Shown in pieces: positions 29,947-39,684 of a stretch of 64,000 bases of DNA. Both the position numbers and the translations under genes were made by a program. The stretch comes from Strigamia acuminata (lineage: Eukaryota; Arthropoda; Chilopoda; Geophilomorpha; Linotaeniidae), in contig OX442322.1 in the NCBI GenBank assembly GCA_949358305.1, forward strand, positions 4,340,001 through 4,404,000. The letters run 5' to 3'. Each line of letters begins with the position of its first letter. The stretch's first letter is position 1. The notes beneath the pieces were generated by a model. The model was not told the origin of the DNA and searched no databases. It saw only the letters and a list, made by a program, of their open reading frames with translations.

Positions 29947-32900
29947 TTATCCATTCCAACAGAACTTTGAGGCTTTTCCTCGTTGTTGGTATGGTTTTTT
30001 AAATACTGCAGTGATGTTTCGCACGAAATTTTCATCTGCATATTTAGGGTTTGGTTTTCGTTCTCGTCGTGGACGAGTGCTAGTTCGTGGAACTATCGGT
30101 TGGGGTTTGCGGGGTTTTCGAGGCGGTTTCTTTGGAACTTCGCCTCTTTTTAACGCCGCTTTCCTTTCCATAGCAGTTAAGCGTTGTCTATGTCTATGTT
30201 TAGACTTTGTGGGCGCAGATTTGTCAATCTGCACTGAAGTTGAGTCGGATAATTCCATTGGAATTTCTGAGGAAGTTTCAGGAATTAATTCCATTTCTTC
30301 AGCATCCGGAAGTTGATTACTTTCGTCCATCCATTTAGGATTCTCTTGAGGCGAGTAAGAAGCGGACTTTTGTCCTATTTTCCAAGTCTCAATCGGGTAC
30401 GACGGAGTATAGGGATACAACGCTTTAATATTTACTGATTTTTCAATCGAACCATCAGCTAATTTGCGTAATTTATACGCTCCGCCTGGAAGTACTTTAG
30501 TAATCTCCCACGGACCATCTCTCTTCTCTGCGAAACCAGCAGAAATATTTTTATCTGCGCACGAGAGAATGTGAGTTTGTTTCCAAACTAAATCTCCAAC
30601 TTCAAACTCCGTAATTACGAACTTTTGTTCGTGTATTTTTCTATGTCGTTCAAAATTCAATTGAATTCTGCGGTGCATCTCTTGATGCGATCTGCGTAAT
30701 ATATCTAATAGTACTCTGACATATTTTTCTGGATTTTCTTTGTCAAATGGATTGGCATGTTTAATAATCCTTGGGTCGAAAGGTAATGTTACGATTCGTC
30801 CTGTGTTCAGTAACATTGGGCTTGAGCCCGTTGCCGCTGAGACATTATTTCTCATCGCGAACGCGAATTCGTCTAGATAACGTGGCCATTGCGTGTGCAC
30901 ATCTGTGTACAGGGCCAGCATCGTCTTTATATCTCTATTGGCTCGCTCTGTCGGGTTCGCCTGGGCATGATACGTGCTTGTATGGGACGGGCGAATGTTG
31001 TACATTTCGCAATACTCATTGTAAATATCGGAAACAAATTGTTTTCCGTTATCGCTCACAATCTTTTTGGGGTGTCCCCATCTGTTTGTAACAGATCTTA
31101 ATTCTTGAACGCAGTTAGCGCTCGTGGCTTTGGTCAAAGCCTTAATTTCAACGAACTTGGTACAATTGTCAATAATGACAAAGATATACTGGTTTTGGGA
31201 CCTTCCCGCGGGTTTTGGGCCCATCAAGTCCATGTTAATACATTCCCAAGGATTGGTCATGTTGTGTGGTGTGTAAGGAGCTGCGTGCCTTTTCTGTTGA
31301 ATAGGCTTGTACTGAGCACAGTGCGTGCAGCTTTTGACGTAGTTCCTGACACTTCTACTCATACCAGGCCAGAAATATATTAAACGTGTTTTCTCCAACG
31401 TCTTACTCATCCCAGCGTGACCGCTTAGGGGGTGGCCATGACAAGCGAAGAGTACTCGTTTTACGAGTGAACTGGGTACAACGGCTTTAAAGCCGTTTCC
31501 CGAATCATTTAATTCCTCTTCGAATGAAGGGTTAAAATAGATGATCATTTGATCACCATCAATTTCTTTTTTGTCTAAACAATAGTTTTTGACTTTGTTT
31601 TTCCATTCTTTTATTTCAGATTGTGGTATCCCAACAACCTTGTCATTCAATAAATATTCTCGAATGCGTTTGCATTCAGTATCTAGTAACTGAGCATCTA
31701 TTATTTCTCTCCTTGTAGGAGGGACTTCTTTAAGTACTTCAGTCAACGCACTGTACAAGGTTTCTTGTACTTCCTCCCCCTCCTTTTCTTCAGAACATTC
31801 TTTAGAATTTTCTGAAAAATAGGAACGCACACTAGCCAAATATTCTCGTTTCTCCGGGGCACGATTTAATGAAACAGAAGGATTTCCGTCCCATTCAGGC
31901 CAGTATTGTTTAATTGGTGCGGCAATAGTTCCGTGATTTGGAACAAACTTCCTGAAGAAGTTAGTCATGCCGTGAAAGCGCTGAATGTCTTTAGCACACG
32001 TGGGGGTGGGAAATTTCATGATCGCCGATATTTTATCGGGATCACCGAAGAGACCTTCGGGTTTAATCCAGTGGCCCAAGAATTTTAATTCTGTACGCCC
32101 AAAACGAGATTTCGCTTTATTTATCGTCATGTTGGCTTGGTTAAGCCTTTCCAAAACATCTCGGACATGTTTGAGATGATCATCCCAATTATCTGAATAC
32201 ACAATTACGTCATTCAAATAAACTAATGCGTAGTCTTGTAAAGCTGAGCCTAAAATGCCTTCCATCAGACGCTGGAAAGTACAAGGCGCATTGCAAAGGC
32301 CGAACGGCATTCGCACAAATTGATAAGGGCCGTTTGGCGTATAAAACGCCGTTTTTGGACGATCTTCCTCACACATTTCGACTTGGTAGTAACCTTTAAC
32401 AAGGTCGATAGACGTAAAATACTTTGCCGGACCAGTATTATGCAATAAAAGGTCAATACTTGGCATTTGTATTACTTCGACTTCAGTGATGGCATTTAGC
32501 CACCGGTAGTCAATGCACATCCTATACAAGCCGTCAGGCTTCGCAACAATGACGGGATGACTTATGAAGGGCCCTTTGGCCTTTTCAATGAGTCCATCCT
32601 GTTCCAATTCTGCAGCTAGTTTGGTCATAATGGCTCTCTTGGCCCGGTTATACATTCTATACTGCATTTTGGGCAATGAATGCCCTTCTTTGAACTTAAT
32701 ACGATGTTGGGTCACGTTAGTGCACTCAACTTGATCACGAAATACATTCGGTATCGAGTTAACCACTTCGCGAAGTGCTAGTCTTTGTTCCGGAGTGCAG
32801 TCGCTCTCCTCAACTAATTTTTTATCCCAAGTCAACACAGGAGTGTCTGTTAACTCAATTGAGTTGAGAGTGGACGACAGTCCTAAATAATCGAAAGTAA

Positions 32901-33543
32901 TTCGATTTAATGGGGCGAGGGCCAAATTGGCTTCTTCCGATTCATAAGGAGTGGACCAATTAGGTTTATCTGCACAAGAGAACTCTTGTAAATGTGGATG
33001 CGGACTAATTTTCTGTCTGCGCATGAAATTGTGGCCAAGTATCAAGCCACAAACTCGTTTTGCTAAAACGATGAAATTCATTGGTGTAAATTCATCAGCC
33101 CATTGCACGCACAAAGTTATTTGTCCGACAGGCTTGTGTGCTACGCCTACAGCATTCACCATCATGTTTCTGGGGGCCTCTTGCAAAAATTCTGGCAGAG
33201 CCTGAGTTTCAGACAAAAGTTGTTCTCCAATGTAACATTGAGATGCTCCTGTATCCATGAGCGCGTTGTAGGTGAGCCCACCAATTGTGATCTTCATTCG
33301 AGGATCATCTTTATTATTACCTAAAGTAATATTGTGCAAATTATTGCCGCCTATGACTCTGTTGAGTCGGCGAAGTCTACAGAATTTCTTCGTGTAACAC
33401 TTGTGAGGAAATAATGTCAGATTTTTTAATTGTTCTGTCATTTCTTGCAAATTTTCCTCTACTCCGCCACTATGACTAGTGGCTACTTCAAGACAAGTTG
33501 TGTCTACATCCATAAATAAAGATTCCGACGTAGCATTAGCCAC
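29947..33543 (-). CDS. Element A pol without RNase H, 1198 aa
   Basis: Protease with ALMDTGASQCYIG (DTG about 97-99). RT with YRMCIDYRWLNAITE, SIDLVKGYYQVEM and VRMPFGLCNAPCTFQRLM. Its active site is VYLNDVIVYS at about 442-451, where gypsy RTs have YLDD: Asn (codon at 32212-32214) replaces the first Asp. After the thumb region (FFRKFVPNHGTIAAPIK) the sequence goes straight to an acidic linker; no RNase H motif is found. Integrase follows with HPLSGHAGMSKT, CTHCAQY, DLMGPKPAG, VSDNGKQF and NPTERANRDIK, then a basic C-terminal tail. It lies in another frame than gag, 33 nt after the gag stop. The frame is open throughout, but RT activity is unlikely. Confidence 0.9.
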   Translation of the reverse strand: MANATSESLFMDVDTTCLEVATSHSGGVEENLQEMTEQLKNLTLFPHKCYTKKFCRLRRLNRVIGGNNLHNITLGNNKDDPRMKITIGGLTYNALMDTGASQCYIGEQLLSETQALPEFLQEAPRNMMVNAVGVAHKPVGQITLCVQWADEFTPMNFIVLAKRVCGLILGHNFMRRQKISPHPHLQEFSCADKPNWSTPYESEEANLALAPLNRITFDYLGLSSTLNSIELTDTPVLTWDKKLVEESDCTPEQRLALREVVNSIPNVFRDQVECTNVTQHRIKFKEGHSLPKMQYRMYNRAKRAIMTKLAAELEQDGLIEKAKGPFISHPVIVAKPDGLYRMCIDYRWLNAITEVEVIQMPSIDLLLHNTGPAKYFTSIDLVKGYYQVEMCEEDRPKTAFYTPNGPYQFVRMPFGLCNAPCTFQRLMEGILGSALQDYALVYLNDVIVYSDNWDDHLKHVRDVLERLNQANMTINKAKSRFGRTELKFLGHWIKPEGLFGDPDKISAIMKFPTPTCAKDIQRFHGMTNFFRKFVPNHGTIAAPIKQYWPEWDGNPSVSLNRAPEKREYLASVRSYFSENSKECSEEKEGEEVQETLYSALTEVLKEVPPTRREIIDAQLLDTECKRIREYLLNDKVVGIPQSEIKEWKNKVKNYCLDKKEIDGDQMIIYFNPSFEEELNDSGNGFKAVVPSSLVKRVLFACHGHPLSGHAGMSKTLEKTRLIYFWPGMSRSVRNYVKSCTHCAQYKPIQQKRHAAPYTPHNMTNPWECINMDLMGPKPAGRSQNQYIFVIIDNCTKFVEIKALTKATSANCVQELRSVTNRWGHPKKIVSDNGKQFVSDIYNEYCEMYNIRPSHTSTYHAQANPTERANRDIKTMLALYTDVHTQWPRYLDEFAFAMRNNVSAATGSSPMLLNTGRIVTLPFDPRIIKHANPFDKENPEKYVRVLLDILRRSHQEMHRRIQLNFERHRKIHEQKFVITEFEVGDLVWKQTHILSCADKNISAGFAEKRDGPWEITKVLPGGAYKLRKLADGSIEKSVNIKALYPYTPSYPIETWKIGQKSASYSPQENPKWMDESNQLPDAEEMELIPETSSEIPMELSDSTSVQIDKSAPTKSKHRHRQRLTAMERKAALKRGEVPKKPPRKPRKPQPIVPRTSTRPRRERKPNPKYADENFVRNITAVFKKPYQQRGKASKFCWNG

Positions 33544-33578
33544 TTCTGGGGGATGGAATAAACTTTCGTCCCCCGGAT

Positions 33579-35807
33579 CTAGTTTTTTGAACTAGTCGCA
33601 CTTGAATCAGCAGATTCGGGCTTGATCAAAGTCTTGACCATTTCTGCCAACGAGTTAGTCAGCGAAGTTTGTAACTTATTTTCAAAAGTATTAAGTTTCG
33701 CATCAAGTTTAGCATCTAGTGTTGCATCCAACACTTCTTGAGTTATCCACCTATTATTAGGACGTTTAGAGGTAGGATCCACAGTCGGGGAATCCGGCGT
33801 ACTTCGTTTTTGCAACTCTTCAGAGTTGAAATTTGCACGTGGTTTTAAATCTGGACATTCTCGACGCATGTGTCCTGGTTTCTTACAGTGGTAACAAACT
33901 AATTGACCACGTCTGGTCTGATCCACTACTCCATTTATTAAATAAACGGCCTCGCATTCCTCAGGTAACTCTTCTTCACAAATATTAAGTTGTTCTTGTG
34001 AATCCAAAGTTAAAGATTTAACATTTGTCTTTGGCTGAGGACGAGTGTCAGTTTTCCGAGGTGGGAAAACAACTGGATTGGAAATATTTTCCCTTGCTCC
34101 ATTAGCTGTACGACTGTACAAGCCTTTATTTTTTGTTATAACGGTATAAATCTCTGTCAGAGGCAAATCCGCTATGCCTTGCGTATGCAAAAGCAAATCA
34201 TTAGCAGGAGTTACACTCCCGATAAAAAGACAACCAGCCCCTTTTGCATCAAGACTGTCTTGTAATATCCATAACTGGTAATATTTGTGCATAAAGTCGT
34301 AAAGACTTTCTGTTTCTAGTTGTTTCAACTTAGTTAGTTGGTTCGTCCGCTCTTGTCGAGTGGCTACAAATCGTTCTTTGAACGCCTGTTCAAATACTTC
34401 CCAAGATATGAAATCTTCTCTCCTTTCATGAAACCAACCATGCGCTTGCTCGGTTAAATAACCGGCCACGCCTTTAACAAGCATGTCATCGAGTGACATG
34501 TTTCGCAGGAAAGCGACATTTTTTACAATATTGAGAAAGCGTTCGCTTTCTTCTGCCTTTTCGGAGAATACAGGGATATCTGGTGGTTTCAAACAGTTAG
34601 TTTGAGGGACAGTGGCGGAACTTTTTCCTGCCTGCATTAATTTATGCATGGTCGTGGCAATTGACGCGAGGTCATCAGCCGTCATTCCAAAGCTACTGGG
34701 GGGGCGCGAGTTGTCGTTTGACGACCCGCCATTATTTGGTTGACTCGAGTTATTTTGACTTGAGCCACCACTATTAGGGTAGAAATTATTCGACCCTCCT
34801 TGATTTGACCTGCTGTGGTTACCAAAGTTCGAATGGTTATTCGAATTGCCTTGGTTCCCATAATTCAAAGAATTATTAGAATTACCCTGATTGTCAAAAT
34901 TCGGACGGTTGTTCGAACTTTCTTGATTACCAAAATTCGGACGATAGTTCGAATTACCTGGCGTACCTCGATTCAAATAGTTATTTGAATTTCCTGGAGT
35001 TCCATTAGAAGGATTATTTGGGTTATTCGAGTTCGGAGGAACTGGGTGACCCCTTTGCATGTTAGGTGCTGGACTAGAATTGTTTGCAAATCTAGAATTT
35101 GGGTCAAAACGGCGGTTTGGACCTCTTGTCGCACCTGAATTTGGGTTCAAATTTCCAGCGAGATTCGGACAACTATTTGATCCGTTTAGAAAACTTGGAT
35201 TAGGGTTGGCCATATCAGACGGACCCAAATTCGCTCTGTTGAACGTATTCTCAAAGTTCTCTGGATTTGTAAATCCTCTTTGTTGGTTGCGAGCGAAGTT
35301 ATTCGCTCGTAATCGTTGTTGAAAAGCACGATTAAAATCTCCTGGTGTCAAATTCGACTGATCTTGACGAGGAGGTTGTGCATTTTTATTTCTATATCTA
35401 GAAATAGGCGTCGAAGGAGTGGGACTAAAATTATTTAATCTTTGGCTGGCTGGGGAATGGGGTTGCTCCGACGTAGCACGAGGCGCGTGTACAAAATCTA
35501 ACACTTCGGTCAAAGATCTAAACTGGTTTGGGTTCAAACCATGATCCTGACAAAATAATAGACCGCCTCGGCCTAAATGAGAACCTTCAGGAATGCATTC
35601 CTCTTCTCCAGGCGGAGTAGGTTCACGTGGAGCCCTATTCTCTCCAGATGGTCCGGCTGTTTCATTTGAAACGCCATTATGGACCGCGTGGTTTTCCACT
35701 TCTTCAATTCCATTAGGAACAGGTATAACCCCGGATAGATTCATTCCACCGGTCAAACAAGTTCTTTCCTTACCACGGGTGTTCATGTGATGCTGGTTAT
35801 TAGTCAT
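33579..35807 (-). CDS. Element A gag, 742 aa
   Basis: Starts MTNNQHHMNTRGKE. A long Asn/Gly/Ser/Pro-rich region (about 130-365) contains short repeats such as NYGNQGNSNN. A gypsy-type capsid domain is at about 390-560 (PDIPVFSEKAEESERFLNIV, LTEQAHGWFHERREDF, LTKLKQLETESLYDFMHKYY). One zinc knuckle, CYHCKKPGHMRREC, lies near 637-650, and a coiled-coil-like C-terminus repeats LDAKLDAKL. It forms the particle and binds RNA. The stop TAG is followed by ATCCGGGGGA, the same as at the end of the B gag. Intact. Confidence 0.92.
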   Translation of the reverse strand: MTNNQHHMNTRGKERTCLTGGMNLSGVIPVPNGIEEVENHAVHNGVSNETAGPSGENRAPREPTPPGEEECIPEGSHLGRGGLLFCQDHGLNPNQFRSLTEVLDFVHAPRATSEQPHSPASQRLNNFSPTPSTPISRYRNKNAQPPRQDQSNLTPGDFNRAFQQRLRANNFARNQQRGFTNPENFENTFNRANLGPSDMANPNPSFLNGSNSCPNLAGNLNPNSGATRGPNRRFDPNSRFANNSSPAPNMQRGHPVPPNSNNPNNPSNGTPGNSNNYLNRGTPGNSNYRPNFGNQESSNNRPNFDNQGNSNNSLNYGNQGNSNNHSNFGNHSRSNQGGSNNFYPNSGGSSQNNSSQPNNGGSSNDNSRPPSSFGMTADDLASIATTMHKLMQAGKSSATVPQTNCLKPPDIPVFSEKAEESERFLNIVKNVAFLRNMSLDDMLVKGVAGYLTEQAHGWFHERREDFISWEVFEQAFKERFVATRQERTNQLTKLKQLETESLYDFMHKYYQLWILQDSLDAKGAGCLFIGSVTPANDLLLHTQGIADLPLTEIYTVITKNKGLYSRTANGARENISNPVVFPPRKTDTRPQPKTNVKSLTLDSQEQLNICEEELPEECEAVYLINGVVDQTRRGQLVCYHCKKPGHMRRECPDLKPRANFNSEELQKRSTPDSPTVDPTSKRPNNRWITQEVLDATLDAKLDAKLNTFENKLQTSLTNSLAEMVKTLIKPESADSSATSSKN

Positions 35808-36916
35808 AACTAAACTTAAAACTAAGAAAATTTCCTAAGTCTGAGAGATAACGATGAAGTTGCAAACGTTCAGGAGGATCGCAAACGAAGCAGTGGTCAC
35901 ACTAGTTCGAAAGGAAGTAAGGGTACTTCGATACACCTCTCTGATTGGTCAAATATCAACGCTAGTCTCGCGAGAGTCCAATCTCGTCCGAGATTGGTGG
36001 AAATCATCAAGTTCGTGGAACCGTAATCTTGACAGATTCCAGTGTTATGACGTAGTCACCAAACAAAATGGATACTTTTCAAAATATTTTAAAATATCAC
36101 CGCATTTATTAATAAATGAATGATCACCTTTATGGAATTTTTTAAAGTTTTTTAAAACTCGTAATTTCAAAAGACGCGCCGATTCGTTTGAATCGACGGC
36201 TTTTCTGCACAACACGGGTTGCTAGGCAACACAACAGCAAGAATTCTTCTTCGCTAAAATTCGAATGGTATTCCATTCGTATAATTCGATTTCAATGGCT
36301 TGAGATCACGATTTTTAACCAACATTTTAATGTAGATCAAATCTTGTAAAATAAGGTAAACCCACTTTGAAATAAAATATAAATTTTAATTCCTTCGAAA
36401 AGCGTCAATTTTCTTTCTAATTTATTTAGGCAAATAAATTTAAGTTTAACTTGAAGTCTCAAGCAAAATACATGTGAAAAATATTTCTAAAATTAAAACA
36501 ACTGTTAAATTGATAGAATTCTTTAAGAATTCCAACAAAAGTCAACTTTTCAAAATTAGGCCCGACCGCGTGGTTTTGTCCGATTGTCGATGACAAAATG
36601 ACGGTACCCGGGCGGAACCAACTTCAACAAGTTCGGGCAAGGTTTTTTCGTTCTCGGGCTGGGCCTTTAGGCCTGACCACGCGGTAGAAATTATTATTTT
36701 GTTAAAACAAATAATTTCCACTGCGGAGAAAACAGAATAAAGTGAGTGACACTTATTATCTTGCAAGAAGTTCTACAACAGAATAAAATATATTAAACAC
36801 TTATAAATCTCAAACGAAATTTATTTTACACACAAAAAATCACCATAAACGTTACACTACTCGAATTCATCATAGACATGCAAAACTTCAAATTTTATTT
36901 AAAATTTGGCAGCCTA
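35808..36916 (-). other. Element A untranslated leader
   Basis: About 1.1 kb between primer site and gag ATG. It contains a palindromic GTTGCCTAGCAAC (minus strand, 36218-36230) and one copy (about 36555-36700) of the TACCRCGTGG ... AGGCCTAA block that is repeated in B. No ORF of note. Confidence 0.6.
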
Positions 36917-36933
36917 TCTCGGTAGAACCTCCA
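36917..36933 (-). other. Element A primer-binding site, tRNA-Gln
   Basis: TGGAGGTTCTACCGAGA on the minus strand, two bases from the LTR. It complements the 3' end of animal tRNA-Gln (TCTCGGTAGAACCT plus CCA). B has the same site at 39409-39425. Confidence 0.82.
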
Positions 36934-37978
36934 CTTGTGACGATTCTACTTTTGGGCTAATTTATTAGTCCTTTTGAGATAGATAATTCGGTTTATACAA
37001 GACGTTGCTAAGTTTAGCAACAACCTAACCGAGATAAGCTACGGAAGCCCTTACAAACATGACTATGTGATCAAGCAGAAAATAACTTACAGTTTTAGTG
37101 TGATGTAACATATTTATTATTAAATATTAATCAATAACAAAGATGGGTTCTGGACGCGTGTAAACGGGCGGCATCAACTGGTTGAGGATCCGGGCGAAGC
37201 CAGAGGGATACGGCTGACTTGCGGCATCGTCACAAATATCGCTACGGAGACGTATTTGGTCCGCAGCATCGATTATCTAAATATGTGAAGAGTCCTTCGC
37301 ATAAACAGGAATATTCGACAGAATATTCCATTGTCTCAAATGAATAAAAGTAAAGTGATTAGTGTAATACAACAAATGAATTGTTGTATAAATATTAATT
37401 GGGCGGGGACTGTCACGACAATTGAAAGAACGTCGCGGGAGTTGTTGAGACTCCATCCGCCAGCATGCCTTACGACGACAAGATCTCGTGATCAGGCGCC
37501 GAGTATTTAATTGTGTGCTTTAACTCGCTATCGGTGGTACCAACCACCAGGTAAACATTTCTATGGACTTACCGGTATAAAAAGATATTGCCAATACAGG
37601 ATTACCAATGCCCGAGTAATTTATTTAACACAGTGTTGTTCAACTCCTGTTCACGAGTTACTAACCCGGAGGGTACGATGGGGCGGGGACCGTCACGACG
37701 GTCGAGAGAACCATCGCGGGAGGATTTGACTCCTCCATCCGCCAGCATGCCTTACGATGACGGGATCCAATGATCGAGCACCGGGTAAAATATTATTTGG
37801 CCACTGCCATTGGATTACCATTATCCAGGTAGTTATTTATTGCAACATCTGAAGATATTACTCACGGGCTACCAACCCGGCGTGTTACCTGTGCATTAGG
37901 CCTTTACCGACTTTTAACGAGCGGAAGGACCAATCGTAGAAAGACGGGAACCTGCGTGGGCTGTTTACAACAACCATC

Positions 37979-39406
37979 TGTGACGGTTATAAAACCGTAT
38001 TTTCCCAGATTTATCGCCAGACGGCGCTATTTGATTAAAAGCGCGCATTTTCGAATGAATTGCGACAATTATAATTAATTGTTATAATGATGTGAATAAA
38101 TATAAGATATTTATTAAACATGATAAAGTATTATTTACTTAAACAATTGATTCTACCGAATCAATATTATATTTTATATTTACTTGTTGAAGGGGACCAA
38201 TCAGACCCTTCTTGACCCAATTCCATATTAGGTCCGAACCCCAGTCTATATTAGGTCCGGACTAGTGATCCACGAATCCGTCGATTCAGGCACCTGATTG
38301 GCTATCGCCAATCTGATTGTTCTCCAGAACTATATAAGCTCTGGTTTTCTACCACCCCCCTGGCTTGCTCTGAATAATGTTTGTATGTATTGTTGGTTAT
38401 CGTTTGATTTCTCTCTTTCTTATCGACACATCAGGCCCCCTCGACTCTCATCCTAATGGATATTGTTGTTGTAGCGTCATTTCGGGAAGACTAACTCCGG
38501 TAAACAAATGGTCCCGTAGCGATTAGCCAGCTGCTCTAAGGAGCAGTAGGATTTCGTACGGTGACATAGTATAATGTTTATATACAGTTGGCCTTGCCAG
38601 ATGAAAGTGGGCCCCTCAACTAACTGGCCCATGGTCGCGGTAAGGATGGTTGTTATGGACAATCATGTGCCGCAATCTCTCAGGTCCCAGTCTTTCTATG
38701 GCTGGCCCTTCCGTACGTTAAAGGTCGGTGAAGGGCTAATATAATGTAGTTGCTCCGGGTTGGTAGCCCGTGAACGGTATACAAAATACCGTGCTAAACA
38801 AACTACTTGGATACTGGTAAATCCACTAAATGGTATATCCATTAATTAATTACCCGGCGCCTGATCAAGAGATCTCGACGTCGTAAGGCATGCTGGCGGA
38901 TGGAGGTGTCAAAACCTCCCGCGATGGTCCCCTCGACTATCGTGACTGTCCCCGCCCATAAAAATAATATCTAACTTTTATTTGTTGCATTTTTATAGTT
39001 CTAGTTATATTCGAAGTCTGAATCATTCGATTGAATGATCAGCAAATTTAGATCTCGGCGAATGCGAAGGATTCTTCGCATTCAAAGTCGTTCGTGCTGC
39101 GGAGCCGAATACGTCTCCGTAGCGTTATTTGTGACGATGCCGCAAAGTCAGCCGTACCCTTCGAGCATCGCCCGGATCCTCAACCAGTGTAGCCGCCCGT
39201 TTACACGTAACCAGAACCCCGAACCATTTGTATTCGTAGAAACAAGCAGGTAAAATCGTAAGTACGTATTATTTGGTCATTTATTCATTTAGCGCACATT
39301 TCGTAGCTTATCTCGGTTAGGTTGTTGTTAGTCTTAACAACGTCTTGTTCCGACCGATTTATCTTGTTAAATGGCTAATAAATCAGCCAAAAGTAGAATC
39401 GTCACA
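37979..39406 (+). repeat. 5' LTR of element B
   Basis: 1428 bp, TGTGACGGTTATAAAACCG to AGTAGAATCGTCACA. CTCF-like AGACGGCGCT at 38019-38028; TATA at about 38330. It contains a single copy of the GC-rich block (about 38858-38957, opposite strand) that is duplicated in A. Its end matches the sense end of the A LTR. Confidence 0.95.
38328..38338 (+). promoter_or_regulatory. TATA box of the B LTR
   Basis: AACTATATAAG about 350 bp into the LTR. The same core is found in A. U3 would be about 380 bp, leaving more than 1 kb of R-U5. Confidence 0.6.
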
Positions 39407-39408
39407 AG

Positions 39409-39425
39409 TGGAGGTTCTACCGAGA
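39409..39425 (+). other. Element B primer-binding site, tRNA-Gln
   Basis: TGGAGGTTCTACCGAGA two bases after the LTR, identical to the site in A. Confidence 0.82.
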
Positions 39426-39684
39426 TAGGCTGCCAAATTTCAAGTGAATTTTGAATTGTGTGCTGTGTTAATGAATTCGAGAAGTGCTTGCGGTGATAAA
39501 AATTTCAAACGAAATTTATTATGGTAAAATTAATGTTTTGTTTTAAGTTTTCCTTGTGAAGCTTTTATAGGAATTTTATCAGGACCGTCACAAGCGGTTA
39601 TACCGACGATAGACTACAATTTCTTATTCGAATGAATTTGGAAATCGTGCTCGTGAAAAGTGGAGTTCGGATAATTTAGTCTTA

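Noticed and set aside
38477-38662. ORFs inside the B LTRs (38477-38662, 39035-39253 and their copies at +6300)
   Set aside because: Duplicated because the LTR is duplicated; short, with no motif.
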